DNA of 39,792 nucleotides, taken from positions 1-39,792 of the forward strand of contig CAZFXN010000024.1 in assembly GCA_964523015.1 (NCBI GenBank), written 5' to 3'. This document shows positions 23,282 to 32,156 of this stretch, piece after piece (within the stretch, counting starts at the first letter, position 1; each line of letters opens with the position of its first letter). This DNA comes from JAWXBT01 sp964523015. GTDB taxonomy: Bacteria; Bdellovibrionota_C; UBA2361; J135. A program made the translations under genes and the position numbers. Below the pieces are notes generated by a model. It saw only the letters and a program-made list of their open reading frames with translations, did not search any database and was not told where the DNA came from.

Positions 23282-23797
23282 ATGTTGTTTCAAACAGGGC
23301 AGGAGAACTTGATAGTCTCAAAAAATCTCTTAAAGATGATGGAACAGAGGAATGAGGATACTGATTCTTCGATAGTGTACCAGTCAGCTAGTAAGCTAAA
23401 ATTGTCACCGATAATCTCCCTCCCTCCTAATGTCACCCTCTCTGAAGCGGCTAAAGCATTTAGTCAGGTTGATGCAAAGTATGCATTAGTCAAAAGTGCA
23501 CCGGAGATAATCCTAGGAATTTTAAGAAAGGATTTATTGCTAGATGTTTTGTCAGATCAAGACACCATGACTGCCTCTGTCTCTGTTGCTACTGTTATGG
23601 ACAGAGATTTTTCAATCGAACCAAACTCATCAACAGTTCTTGAGCTCTTAAAGCGATTTATTGTTGGACGTAATCAATGTTGCATAATAGTAAATAGTAT
23701 AGGGGATCCTGTCGGCATTGTGTCATTTCATATGTTGGTCACAATTCTTAAGGAACGCTTTGCCTCACCATCCGAACACCTTAACAAAATGCCTTAG
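23282..23797 (+). CDS. CBS-pair domain protein
   Basis: CBS pairs bind adenine nucleotides and usually sense energy state or regulate a partner. The 171-residue protein has about 38 residues without a recognised domain. Two CBS motifs follow (about residues 41-92: SPIISLPPNVTLSEAAKAF; about 100-160: VATVMDRDFSIEPNSST and GDPVGIVSFHMLV). No catalytic or membrane domain is attached, so it probably acts by binding another protein. GAGGAGGG at 23267-23274 supports the ATG at 23282. It is monocistronic, divergent from the membrane gene and convergent with the large fusion gene. The partner cannot be told from context. Confidence 0.85.
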   Translation: MLFQTGQENLIVSKNLLKMMEQRNEDTDSSIVYQSASKLKLSPIISLPPNVTLSEAAKAFSQVDAKYALVKSAPEIILGILRKDLLLDVLSDQDTMTASVSVATVMDRDFSIEPNSSTVLELLKRFIVGRNQCCIIVNSIGDPVGIVSFHMLVTILKERFASPSEHLNKMP

Positions 23798-23852
23798 ACG
23801 CCCGACTATAGATGACCACCTCACTTAGAACTTAGAATTAAGAAAGGAAGGT

Positions 23853-26800
23853 CTAAAATTGCGACCCAATATTGAAATAGAGCCTGATTGATGGCTCGCC
23901 CTCTCGCTCGTCAAGTGGAAAGCCGAGGTCTAAACTGATAGCGCCAATTGGACTTAGGTATCGAGTTGCTATACCAGCTCCTTCTCTTAGATCCTCAATC
24001 GAAGCAGCCCTACTTTGCAGAAAAACAGAGCCAATGTCTAAAAACCCGGCAATTTGTATCGAATCATCGTAGTTATATAGAAGTTCAAAATTATTTTGAA
24101 ATAAATAATCCCCACCTAATGAGTTTCCGAGATCTCCTTTCGGACCTACTGAATTTTCTCTAAATCCCCGGATAGTATTATGTCCACCGATAAAAAGACG
24201 CTGACTAATAGGAATCTCCTCTGTATCTGCAAATGGTAAGAGACCAAAGAATTTAACGTTATTGGCAATGGTAAATTGTTTTGCAAAATGAAGAGGCTGA
24301 TAAAAGGAAAATTTTACTCCTCCACCAACATAGTTTGCCTCAGATCCGATCCCATTACTTGCTAATTTAGAATCAAGTCCAAGGAAAAACCCCTTCCTTG
24401 GGACAATGGCACTATCTCTGTGATCAAAATTCAATGATCCTGACAAGAAGCTTAGATTAAGAATTCCACTATCAAGATCAGTTAAGATTACATCTGGCTC
24501 AACGTTAGATAGATCTTCTTGTGATAGAGTATGACCAATAGTGAAACTAGTTTGCTCATTTATATTCTTATCGACAAAAGATGAGAGGGCCACTCTATCT
24601 AGATCGAATGGCAATACACCATTTTTGAGCCTCTGGAACCTTAGATCTTCAGTAAGTCTAAGATCTTTCTCTAAAAAGAATGGATCGGTATAACGCAAAC
24701 TAGCCACACCCTTACTTATCTCGCTACTGTCCCTGTCATAGTAAGTATCAACTCGAAGACCAACACTTCGACCATCTGAGAACAGCTTACGATCAATAAA
24801 TTCACCAAATGTATGCAGTCCATATTCTGAATTTGCACCGATTCCTAAATCTAAAGATCTTAAGCTTCGCTCCAGTACTTTAATAGTAAGTGCTTCTATC
24901 GGATCATCATAGGCACCATCCGTTGGTTCAATTTGAACCCTAGAGAAAAGGCCAAGTTGAAAAAGATTTCTTTTTGATTTTTCAAGCTCTTTCTGGTTCC
25001 AGACACTACCTGGTGAAACTGTTAAATTTTCTAGAACAATTTGCTTACTAATTTGAGAGATACCAACAACCGAGATTTGCCCGATGTGAGTTTGTTCTCC
25101 TGGATCGATATCAATATTAAACTCATCTTGATTAAATGCCCCAGTTGAAAGGGTCGCGTTAGCAAAGCCACTTTCCCTTATTAGTGATATGAGATTTCCA
25201 ATATACTTATTAATTTTGTTAATTGAGTAGGGAGCTTCAGGTAATGTCGGAAGCTGAATAGTACTTGGCATTCCATTCATCTTGAGCTTATTTGTGGACA
25301 CTCGAGGACCTTCTATAATTATATACTCTATGCTGACATTACGTTTTTTTGAGGAAGAAATTTTGCTTTGAACGGAAATTTCTGGGAATCCTTCTCTTCG
25401 ATAAATATCTGCTATTGCCTCTTTAAAATATTCTATCTCTTTAGAGATTGCATATTTTGGGTTAAGAAAACGATCCGTAAGGTCTACATCTTTACGACCA
25501 ATTCTTGAGATTAATTTTTTCTTAGAAAGAGAGGATGTCCCACTAATAGTGACTTTACGAACATGGATAACAGGACCTTCATCTATAGTAATAGAGTAGG
25601 TAATTCGTCCTGTTTCTATGTCCTGATTTTCAGTATGAGCGGTTGTTGCGTATAGATGCCCCACTTGACGATAAAGCACCTCAATATTTTCTAGTAGTAT
25701 AAATATCGTATTACGTCCGAATGGTTGTTTTCGTCCAAAGAGGTTAATTGTTGATAGAAAATCATCAGCTGAGAATTTAGAGTTGCCGGTAAACATAAAA
25801 GTTACTGGAGATTCTAGGGTCGTAGTCAGTCTTAGATTAACCTTCTTGTTTTGCGGCAGTGTCTCATATTCTGCATGAAGACGTGCTTGGATATATCCAT
25901 CTGAACGCAATAGTCTTTGTAAAGAACTTGTTAGTTCGGTTAGGGTCTTTTGAGTTGCAACAGAATCCTTTTTAGGAAGATCAACTAGCTTTAAATATTC
26001 TGAGATGTCATCGCCCAGAAATAATAGATTATTTATCTTAGATGGTTCTTCTTCATCTATTTTAATTGAAATTTCTCTGCAAAACTCTCCATCATCCGAA
26101 CAGCTAATGTTTACTGAACAGCTAAGATATCCAAGATCATGATAATAGGATAAAAGTTCTTGCCCTAGTGAGTTAAGATTATGCTGAGTGATACGAGAGT
26201 CTGGATCAATACGCAAAATCTCTAAGATCTTTTGCTTAGAAATAGCCTTGTTGCCATTGAGTTTAATAGTAACGAAAGGTATTTTACTTGAGAGTACGGT
26301 ATAAGAAAGATCGGCAGAGTAAGCTACAACTTCCTCAAGTGGCAAGTTCTCAAGACCAGTAATAAAAGCTAGGTCAGGCTTAATCTGATAGTGTCCTAGT
26401 ATTGCTGATTCTTGCCTTCCACTACTAAAAGAGTTTCGACCGATTAGTTTTAATTTATTACTTAGATTCTTCTCAGCTATAATTATGGGATTCAGTGTTC
26501 CTGTTTGATCATTATACGATGGCTCAACACTTAAGCTATCAATGTCAGTTACACTTTTAATTACTGAATAAAATTTACCAAATAATGGTCGTTCTTTTTC
26601 TAGGTCAGTTAGACCAAATGGAGAGGAGAGATCGTCAAGAACAGATTGGGATAACTCAAATCCAGAGCGGGTAATTAAGCTGGCGATCTCCTTCTCTGAA
26701 AGACCAATATCGGAAGTAAAGGAAACTTGAGGGCTAGAAATGGGACCCTTGGCTTCTAGCATAATAAGGGTGCTTTCGCCGGTAGTCGAAGGGACTTGTG

Positions 26801-29516
26801 TCTCAGCTATAATGTCGATAAATGGTTCTGAGGTTAAGGAAGTGACTCCAAGAGTTGCAGAGGAGATGCTAAATCGTCTTTGACGAAAACCGAACCAGCC
26901 ACTTAGAGCCGATAGTTCTCCATTAACTTCTGGATCTGCTAATGATCCATAGATGTGAAAATTACAGCTGAGTTCAGCCTCAGCCCAATTTGCAATTAAA
27001 AATAGATTGTTTGGAGCTTTTAGTGCGATATCTAAAGCAATTGAAGATAAAAGTTTATTCTTTGAAGATCCAGTAAGGGATTCAGCACTAGTCAGACCTA
27101 ATGTCAGTGATTGGATAAGAGTTCGTAGTGTGATGTTTCTCTCTATCTCACCTTTATTGATTATAATTTCACCATTTAATGAGAAACCGTTTTTTATGCT
27201 GCCAGTAAGATTAAGATCTGAAGAGGCAAGTAAAAATGAATTTTTAATTGGAGAAAACTCACTATTAGATAACTTTATATTAAGCAATGAATCTTCAGAG
27301 TTTGCTGGATCTAGATCGCCAGTGAGAATAAGTTCTCCTCCATTAATTTCACCAGTCAGGTTTGGAATTGAAATCTTTCCCTTATCGAGAGTAAGAGCGC
27401 CGTTTAACTTAACAACACTTAGATCGGCAGATTGGATTAATACCTCTCCATTATTAAGGGAAGCTTTACCGGTTAGAGAGGGAGAGAGCAGATCTCCAGT
27501 AGCTAAAAGATCGATATCCATCCGACCACGCACATCATCTACTGCTGGGATGAGAGGGAGGAGAGCATTTAATTCGATAGTCCCATTAGCAGATAGAGTT
27601 ATACCTTCAGAGGTGGAGATATGACCGTCAATAACCAGATTGCTATCTAGACCCCGAAGAATAAATTTTGATAGATGAGTTTCTCCGTTAGTAATTCTGA
27701 ATTCTTGGGGCGATGGCATCTCTAGGGTATAAGTTTGACAGCCAAATGAGAGTTTATTTAATTTTAAAATCCCCGAAGAGTCTTTAGCTTGTTTTTCCTG
27801 TCGATAATCAAGCGATCCATCAATCAATGAACAGGCATTACTTGGCTCTATATCATTAAGAGAGAAATTGACAGCATCAACAGAGAGTGAACCGGAACCC
27901 TCTTTGAGATCCCCATAGTACAACACTGAGAGAGATTTTTTTGAATTATTAACAGCTAAGGTAAATTTTCCATCTTTAAGAGACCCCTTACCTGAGAGAA
28001 CAGAGCTCTGAGGAGTTTCAATTAGTGCTAAATCAAGTTCAAAATTAGCAAGTAGTTTAGTTAGTTCAGCTTGCCCGGTAAGTGCACCATTTAAAGTTAA
28101 GAGAAAAGGAGTTGGTATGGGTTTCCCTAGAGTATTGGTACTCCATAGGGGAACCTTCTGTCCGCTTATGCTTAAGTTCTTAAAGACAGTTGTTCCATCA
28201 CTTTTAGAAAATATTTCACCTTCAGTCGACAGGGTCTTATCAGAGTTTGATGCCTTAATTAGTAGAGAAGACTTCTTATGCGTTGCATTAAATGTGATAT
28301 CTTGAATGTACCTTCCAGTTACCCCAACCCCTTGAGCAAAACCAGAGATTTCAACAGAAGGATCATCAATGGTTGCACCTACCTTTATGTTAACATTCAC
28401 TCCCTTTGCATCGATGCCTCCTATGGTTATGTTTTTAGCAGATCCAGTAATAACTCCAGATATCCGATCTTCCTCCAGTATGAGGGGCTCACTAATTTCA
28501 AAACTTGAATTATCTGACCAGGCATTTCCTACTGCTTTAACCTTTAGCTTTTCGTCAGTAACTTCAATTTCATATTGACCTTCGATTTCAGAAAAGATTA
28601 ATGAGTCGTTAAATAAAGAAGCACTTGTGTCATCTTTATTTTCAAAGGAGCCGGTAGCCTTAATCTTTTTTAAGTCTCCACTAACCTTGCCTTGTCCTAA
28701 TAGTACTAATGATTTTAAATCTTCTAATCCGAATGAATTTGGATTTATTTTGAAGTCAGAATTTAAATCAATCTTGGTTTCATCTTCGTAATTGATTGAT
28801 CCTGAAACATTTAGTCGACTCCCCCTTTTACGGATGGACCCTTTCTTGATTGATGTTTCTCCATCATGTAGGCCAAGGGTAACTTGAGTTTTTCCAAGAC
28901 TGAAACTATCGTTACCCTTTTTCTTTAGAACAATTCTACCGATTGTAGGTACTAGCAGAAATTTATCCTTGGGAGTGCGAGTCACCTCTAGGTTGACCTT
29001 TTGAGCAGTAACCTTGGTATCCCCAAACGATTCTGTAAAAGTACTATTATTCATCGTAAGCTTATCTAGTCTTAATTGCCAACGATCAGATGATTTATCT
29101 TCTTGGGGTTCTGTTTGAGATTCTTTTTTAGATGTAGATAAAAATTCTATAAATTTAAATGTTGGACTCTCGGGAGAAAATCCATCAGCAATGCCATTAT
29201 TTAATATAAAATGGGATAAAATAATTTGACGTTCTCTGATTTTACTTAAGCTAACCGAAGCATAAAGCTCTTCAAATCCAAGCACCCGTTTCTGGCCACA
29301 GACGATACGTGCATTGTAAGCACTGGCAGTAAGAGTCATTAAGGAGATAGAGAGGCTGTCTTTTTTGAATAAGCATCCGGTAGACTCTCTAACCAATTCA
29401 TCCAGTAAGTCGGTTAATTCTGAAGCGATGTACCGTTTTGTTCCAACAACGCCGATACCGATCATTAGCCCTAGAAAAAGGCTGAACAGAACAAATTTGT
29501 TTCCTCGTTTTTTCAA
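23853..29516 (-). CDS. TamB-like/Omp85 (TamA- or BamA-like) single-chain fusion
   Basis: The uninterrupted 1887-residue protein combines two proteins that are normally separate. Residues 8-27 form one hydrophobic anchor. About 30-1075 is a long, beta-rich repetitive body typical of AsmA/TamB proteins, with the DUF490/TamB C-terminal region at about 700-1070 (GWFGFRQRRFSI near 873). About 1080-1550 looks like a series of five or six POTRA domains (for example HIGQISVVGISQISKQIV and VWNQKELEKSKRNLFQLGLF). About 1551-1887 is an Omp85 beta-barrel with the GGHNTIRGF motif (1777-1785, R1783) and a terminal Phe. TamA and TamB together move outer-membrane proteins or lipids across the periplasm. The start appears to be TTG at 29516, in the lipA frame four codons after its stop, with no clear Shine-Dalgarno. 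Family assignment is firm; function is inferred. Confidence 0.9.
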   Translation of the reverse strand: MKKRGNKFVLFSLFLGLMIGIGVVGTKRYIASELTDLLDELVRESTGCLFKKDSLSISLMTLTASAYNARIVCGQKRVLGFEELYASVSLSKIRERQIILSHFILNNGIADGFSPESPTFKFIEFLSTSKKESQTEPQEDKSSDRWQLRLDKLTMNNSTFTESFGDTKVTAQKVNLEVTRTPKDKFLLVPTIGRIVLKKKGNDSFSLGKTQVTLGLHDGETSIKKGSIRKRGSRLNVSGSINYEDETKIDLNSDFKINPNSFGLEDLKSLVLLGQGKVSGDLKKIKATGSFENKDDTSASLFNDSLIFSEIEGQYEIEVTDEKLKVKAVGNAWSDNSSFEISEPLILEEDRISGVITGSAKNITIGGIDAKGVNVNIKVGATIDDPSVEISGFAQGVGVTGRYIQDITFNATHKKSSLLIKASNSDKTLSTEGEIFSKSDGTTVFKNLSISGQKVPLWSTNTLGKPIPTPFLLTLNGALTGQAELTKLLANFELDLALIETPQSSVLSGKGSLKDGKFTLAVNNSKKSLSVLYYGDLKEGSGSLSVDAVNFSLNDIEPSNACSLIDGSLDYRQEKQAKDSSGILKLNKLSFGCQTYTLEMPSPQEFRITNGETHLSKFILRGLDSNLVIDGHISTSEGITLSANGTIELNALLPLIPAVDDVRGRMDIDLLATGDLLSPSLTGKASLNNGEVLIQSADLSVVKLNGALTLDKGKISIPNLTGEINGGELILTGDLDPANSEDSLLNIKLSNSEFSPIKNSFLLASSDLNLTGSIKNGFSLNGEIIINKGEIERNITLRTLIQSLTLGLTSAESLTGSSKNKLLSSIALDIALKAPNNLFLIANWAEAELSCNFHIYGSLADPEVNGELSALSGWFGFRQRRFSISSATLGVTSLTSEPFIDIIAETQVPSTTGESTLIMLEAKGPISSPQVSFTSDIGLSEKEIASLITRSGFELSQSVLDDLSSPFGLTDLEKERPLFGKFYSVIKSVTDIDSLSVEPSYNDQTGTLNPIIIAEKNLSNKLKLIGRNSFSSGRQESAILGHYQIKPDLAFITGLENLPLEEVVAYSADLSYTVLSSKIPFVTIKLNGNKAISKQKILEILRIDPDSRITQHNLNSLGQELLSYYHDLGYLSCSVNISCSDDGEFCREISIKIDEEEPSKINNLLFLGDDISEYLKLVDLPKKDSVATQKTLTELTSSLQRLLRSDGYIQARLHAEYETLPQNKKVNLRLTTTLESPVTFMFTGNSKFSADDFLSTINLFGRKQPFGRNTIFILLENIEVLYRQVGHLYATTAHTENQDIETGRITYSITIDEGPVIHVRKVTISGTSSLSKKKLISRIGRKDVDLTDRFLNPKYAISKEIEYFKEAIADIYRREGFPEISVQSKISSSKKRNVSIEYIIIEGPRVSTNKLKMNGMPSTIQLPTLPEAPYSINKINKYIGNLISLIRESGFANATLSTGAFNQDEFNIDIDPGEQTHIGQISVVGISQISKQIVLENLTVSPGSVWNQKELEKSKRNLFQLGLFSRVQIEPTDGAYDDPIEALTIKVLERSLRSLDLGIGANSEYGLHTFGEFIDRKLFSDGRSVGLRVDTYYDRDSSEISKGVASLRYTDPFFLEKDLRLTEDLRFQRLKNGVLPFDLDRVALSSFVDKNINEQTSFTIGHTLSQEDLSNVEPDVILTDLDSGILNLSFLSGSLNFDHRDSAIVPRKGFFLGLDSKLASNGIGSEANYVGGGVKFSFYQPLHFAKQFTIANNVKFFGLLPFADTEEIPISQRLFIGGHNTIRGFRENSVGPKGDLGNSLGGDYLFQNNFELLYNYDDSIQIAGFLDIGSVFLQSRAASIEDLREGAGIATRYLSPIGAISLDLGFPLDEREGEPSIRLYFNIGSQF

Positions 29517-29525
29517 GGGATTAAA

Positions 29526-30443
29526 TTACTGACTATGTTTCCAAGCATGATAAGAGCTTCTTACCAAGGGGCCTGATTCGATATAGCGAAATCCTTTCTC
29601 TAGACCGATACGACGATACTCATCAAACTGCTCAGGTGTTATAAATTCTTTAACCGGCATCTGATTTTCTGATGGCCTTAGGTACTGTCCAATCGTCATA
29701 ATATCTACGTTATGATATCTAAGATCATCCATTAAGGATAGAACTTCCTCAGTCGTTTCCCCTAAGCCCACCATTATTCCTGATTTGGTAAGTACATTTG
29801 GATACATTTTTTTTGCCGCACCTAGGATCATTAGTGACCTTATATATCCTGAATATGGGCGAACTTTTTTGTAGAGACGAGGCACTGTTTCAGTATTGTG
29901 GTTTAAAACGTCGACTGAAGAATCCAAGATAATTTTTAAGAGATTATCATCTCCTCTTAAGTCACCAACCAGCACTTCTACTTTACATTGTGGAGCGTGT
30001 TGTCGAATCATGCTTACTGTTTTAGCAAAGTGTGTTGCTCCAAAATCAATTAAATCATCTCTATCCACAGTAGTGATAACTATATGTTTCAGATTGAGCT
30101 CTTTAACAGCAATACCAACTCGATACGGCTCTAATGGATCCAGCGGCTGAAGGTTTTCCGAGGTTCCTTTTTTTACTGAACAGAAATTGCATCTCCGTGT
30201 ACAGAGGTCCCCCATAATCATAAAAGTAGCTGTGTGGTGTGACCAGCATTCCCCTATGTTTGGACAACGGGCTTCTTCGCAGACGGTGTGGAGCTTTAAT
30301 TTTTTAACGACCTCTTTTGTTTCTAGAAACTCTGGAGAACCAGGCGCTCTAACTTTAAGCCAGGATGGTTTCTGGACGCGTTCGTCTCTTTTCCTAGTTA
30401 GGTTGATAAGTGTCGGTGTAAGTGGTGGGGCTTGATTGTCCAT
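29526..30443 (-). CDS. lipA: Lipoyl synthase
   Basis: LipA is a radical SAM enzyme that inserts two sulfurs into octanoyl groups on lipoyl domains. The 305-residue protein has both iron-sulfur sites: the auxiliary cluster cysteines C55, C60 and C66 (CEEARCPNIGEC) and the radical SAM triad C81, C85 and C88 (CTRRCNFC). The C-terminal RSSY (R295-Y298), needed for the auxiliary cluster, is intact. Length is normal. It lies between pdhC, whose product carries lipoate, and the TamB-Omp85 fusion gene, all on the minus strand. The gaps are 85 bp and 9 bp, so a shared operon is likely. No lipB is present in the window. Confidence 0.97.
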   Translation of the reverse strand: MDNQAPPLTPTLINLTRKRDERVQKPSWLKVRAPGSPEFLETKEVVKKLKLHTVCEEARCPNIGECWSHHTATFMIMGDLCTRRCNFCSVKKGTSENLQPLDPLEPYRVGIAVKELNLKHIVITTVDRDDLIDFGATHFAKTVSMIRQHAPQCKVEVLVGDLRGDDNLLKIILDSSVDVLNHNTETVPRLYKKVRPYSGYIRSLMILGAAKKMYPNVLTKSGIMVGLGETTEEVLSLMDDLRYHNVDIMTIGQYLRPSENQMPVKEFITPEQFDEYRRIGLEKGFRYIESGPLVRSSYHAWKHSQ

Positions 30444-30482
30444 TGCTCTTAGTCCTTTATTCTCTGCTGTTACTTTTTTACT

Positions 30483-30530
30483 GCATCAGACTTTGTATCA
30501 ACTTTTGCATTAAACTTTGCATTCAACTTT
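30483..30530 (-). repeat. 12-bp tandem repeat x4 over the pdhC end
   Basis: On the plus strand, GCATCAGACTTT, GTATCAACTTTT, GCATTAAACTTT and GCATTCAACTTT are head-to-tail at 30483-30530. On the coding strand they continue past the pdhC stop in an open frame shifted by one base, giving a Lys/Ala/Asn-rich four-residue pattern for about 20 codons. This may be a lost C-terminal tail or chance simple sequence. Confidence 0.8.
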
Positions 30531-31899
30531 ACAGCATTAAAAGTGCGGGAACTTCTAGAGCTTGCTTTAGAAACTTCATAAAGTTACCGGCCATCACGCC
30601 ATCAATTATTCTATGATCAACAGATACCGTAGCTTTCATCGTTAGTCCAGGAACTACCATGCCGCTTACAACAACGGGCTCTTCCTTAATCGCACTTACA
30701 GCCAATATGCCACCCTGCCCAGGATTGATAATCGCGGTGAAGCTATCAACATCAAACATCCCCATGTTAGAGATGCTAAAAGTGCCACCACTAAGGTCTT
30801 GAGCTGTTGGTCGACCAGCACGGGCGCGATCTATTGAGGCTTTTGCTTCAAACACTACATCTTTTAGACTCATCGTATCTGCTTGATGAAGTACAGGAAT
30901 CATAAGGCCATCATCGATTGATGTGATGATCCCGATATTAATATTATCAGGCTCAAACATCATACCATCTTTCATCGATCTATTTACTCTAGGTTCATTA
31001 CTTAGAGCATAGGCAACCGCTTTTATAATCAGGTGATTAAAACTGATTCCTTCATATCCTGGAGTTTCTTTTAGGATAGTCCGTAGCTTTTTGGCCTCAG
31101 ACATATTGATAACAGCAGTAACATAGAAATGAGGTGCTTGAGTTACGCTCTCTTGCATCCGTCTGGCAATTGTTTCACGCATCTTAGATAACGGAGTGGA
31201 TTTTCCCCCGGTTATTGCACCAGGTGCTCTAGCAATAGGCACTTTAACAACAGATGGCCTTAGAGGTTCAACATTACCAACTGCTTGTTGTGTAGAGTCA
31301 ACTTGAGTTTGAGATTGTTCGGCCATTACTGCATCTATGTCTCGCCTAATTACTCGGCCTGCAGGACCAGTACCAGAAACCAAACTGATATCAATGTTTC
31401 TATCCCGAGCTATTTTTCTAGCTAAAGGAGATGCCTTTACTCTATCGTTTTCCCGTTGAGATAACATCTGTGTTGTAACTAAAGTAGGTTTTTGATGTAC
31501 CGGAGATGGGGCTGGTGGTGGTACTGGTGAAGTTACTGATGGTGGCGATGCTGCAGCTACTTGTCTTGCTGATTCTGCCTCCTTTGAGTGTGTGGCACTT
31601 GCGTGTGGATTAGCACCATTTGTTTTTGTTGTGTCTACTTGCGATGCGCTAATTTTTTCGCCAGCTTCTCCAATAAAAGCAATAACCTCCCCAACATTGG
31701 CAGTAGCTCCAGCAGGAGTTGCAATCTTTAAAAGAACGCCTTGACCAAATGATTCGATCTCTAGATTTGCTTTATCGGTCTCTACCTCAGCTAAGATATC
31801 GCCACGCTTAACCTGATCGCCTTCCTTTTTCTTCCAGCCGATAATCTTTCCAGAGTGCATGGTGTCACTCAGTTGTGGCATTTTTATCTCTGTGGCCAT
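30529..31899 (-). CDS. pdhC: Pyruvate dehydrogenase E2, dihydrolipoamide acetyltransferase
   Basis: E2 is the core of the pyruvate dehydrogenase complex and transfers acetyl groups from lipoate to CoA. The 456-residue protein has one N-terminal lipoyl domain (residues 1-80) with lipoylated K43 in VETDKANLE. An Ala/Pro-rich linker (about 85-145) follows, then the E1/E3-binding domain (about 153-192, KASPLARKIARDRNID) and the catalytic domain (about 225-456) with DHRIIDG near the end. The architecture best matches PdhC rather than the 2-oxoglutarate enzyme, though specificity is inferred. E1 and E3 genes are not adjacent. Expression is probably set by the promoter/inverted-repeat region at 31929-32004. 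Confidence 0.93.
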   Translation of the reverse strand: MATEIKMPQLSDTMHSGKIIGWKKKEGDQVKRGDILAEVETDKANLEIESFGQGVLLKIATPAGATANVGEVIAFIGEAGEKISASQVDTTKTNGANPHASATHSKEAESARQVAAASPPSVTSPVPPPAPSPVHQKPTLVTTQMLSQRENDRVKASPLARKIARDRNIDISLVSGTGPAGRVIRRDIDAVMAEQSQTQVDSTQQAVGNVEPLRPSVVKVPIARAPGAITGGKSTPLSKMRETIARRMQESVTQAPHFYVTAVINMSEAKKLRTILKETPGYEGISFNHLIIKAVAYALSNEPRVNRSMKDGMMFEPDNINIGIITSIDDGLMIPVLHQADTMSLKDVVFEAKASIDRARAGRPTAQDLSGGTFSISNMGMFDVDSFTAIINPGQGGILAVSAIKEEPVVVSGMVVPGLTMKATVSVDHRIIDGVMAGNFMKFLKQALEVPALLML

Positions 31900-31928
31900 A
31901 GGCCTATTTGCTCCAGTTATAAGTTGTA

Positions 31929-31957
31929 AGTACCAGTTTTAATTTACTATCTGTCAA
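31929..31957 (-). promoter_or_regulatory. candidate pdhC promoter
   Basis: On the minus strand a perfect TTGACA (31957-31952) is followed after 17 bp by GGTACT (31934-31929), about 30 bp before the pdhC ATG. The -10 is poor (3 of 6), so the promoter may need an activator. The -35 overlaps the left arm of the 11-bp inverted repeat. Confidence 0.4.
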
Positions 31958-32004
31958 TTCTAATGGCTGGTTTAACTAAAGATACCGTAATTTATTAGAA
32001 TTGA
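31954..32004. promoter_or_regulatory. Perfect 11-bp inverted repeat in the pdhC divergent region
   Basis: TCAATTCTAAT at 31954-31964 and ATTAGAATTGA at 31994-32004 are exact complements 29 bp apart, giving a centre-to-centre spacing of 40 bp. The left arm covers the candidate pdhC -35. This looks like paired sites for a dimeric regulator, possibly through DNA looping. The regulator is unknown. Confidence 0.55.
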
Positions 32005-32156
32005 AGAATATCGAGATTGCCTGTGTGTAGCAACTAGTTGAGATACCAAACTTGCTTATGTAATCTGTTGATTATATTCTCTTTATCTTAACTTCCTTTA
32101 CACAAGAATTAAGAAAAGCTTCTCAATTGTGTAACCAGGATGAATTTGAGACTTAA

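Noticed and set aside
27007..27624. 205-codon plus-strand open frame within the TamB-Omp85 fusion gene
   Set aside because: It lies wholly antisense to a gene with clear domain signatures, has no family resemblance, and looks like a shadow frame.
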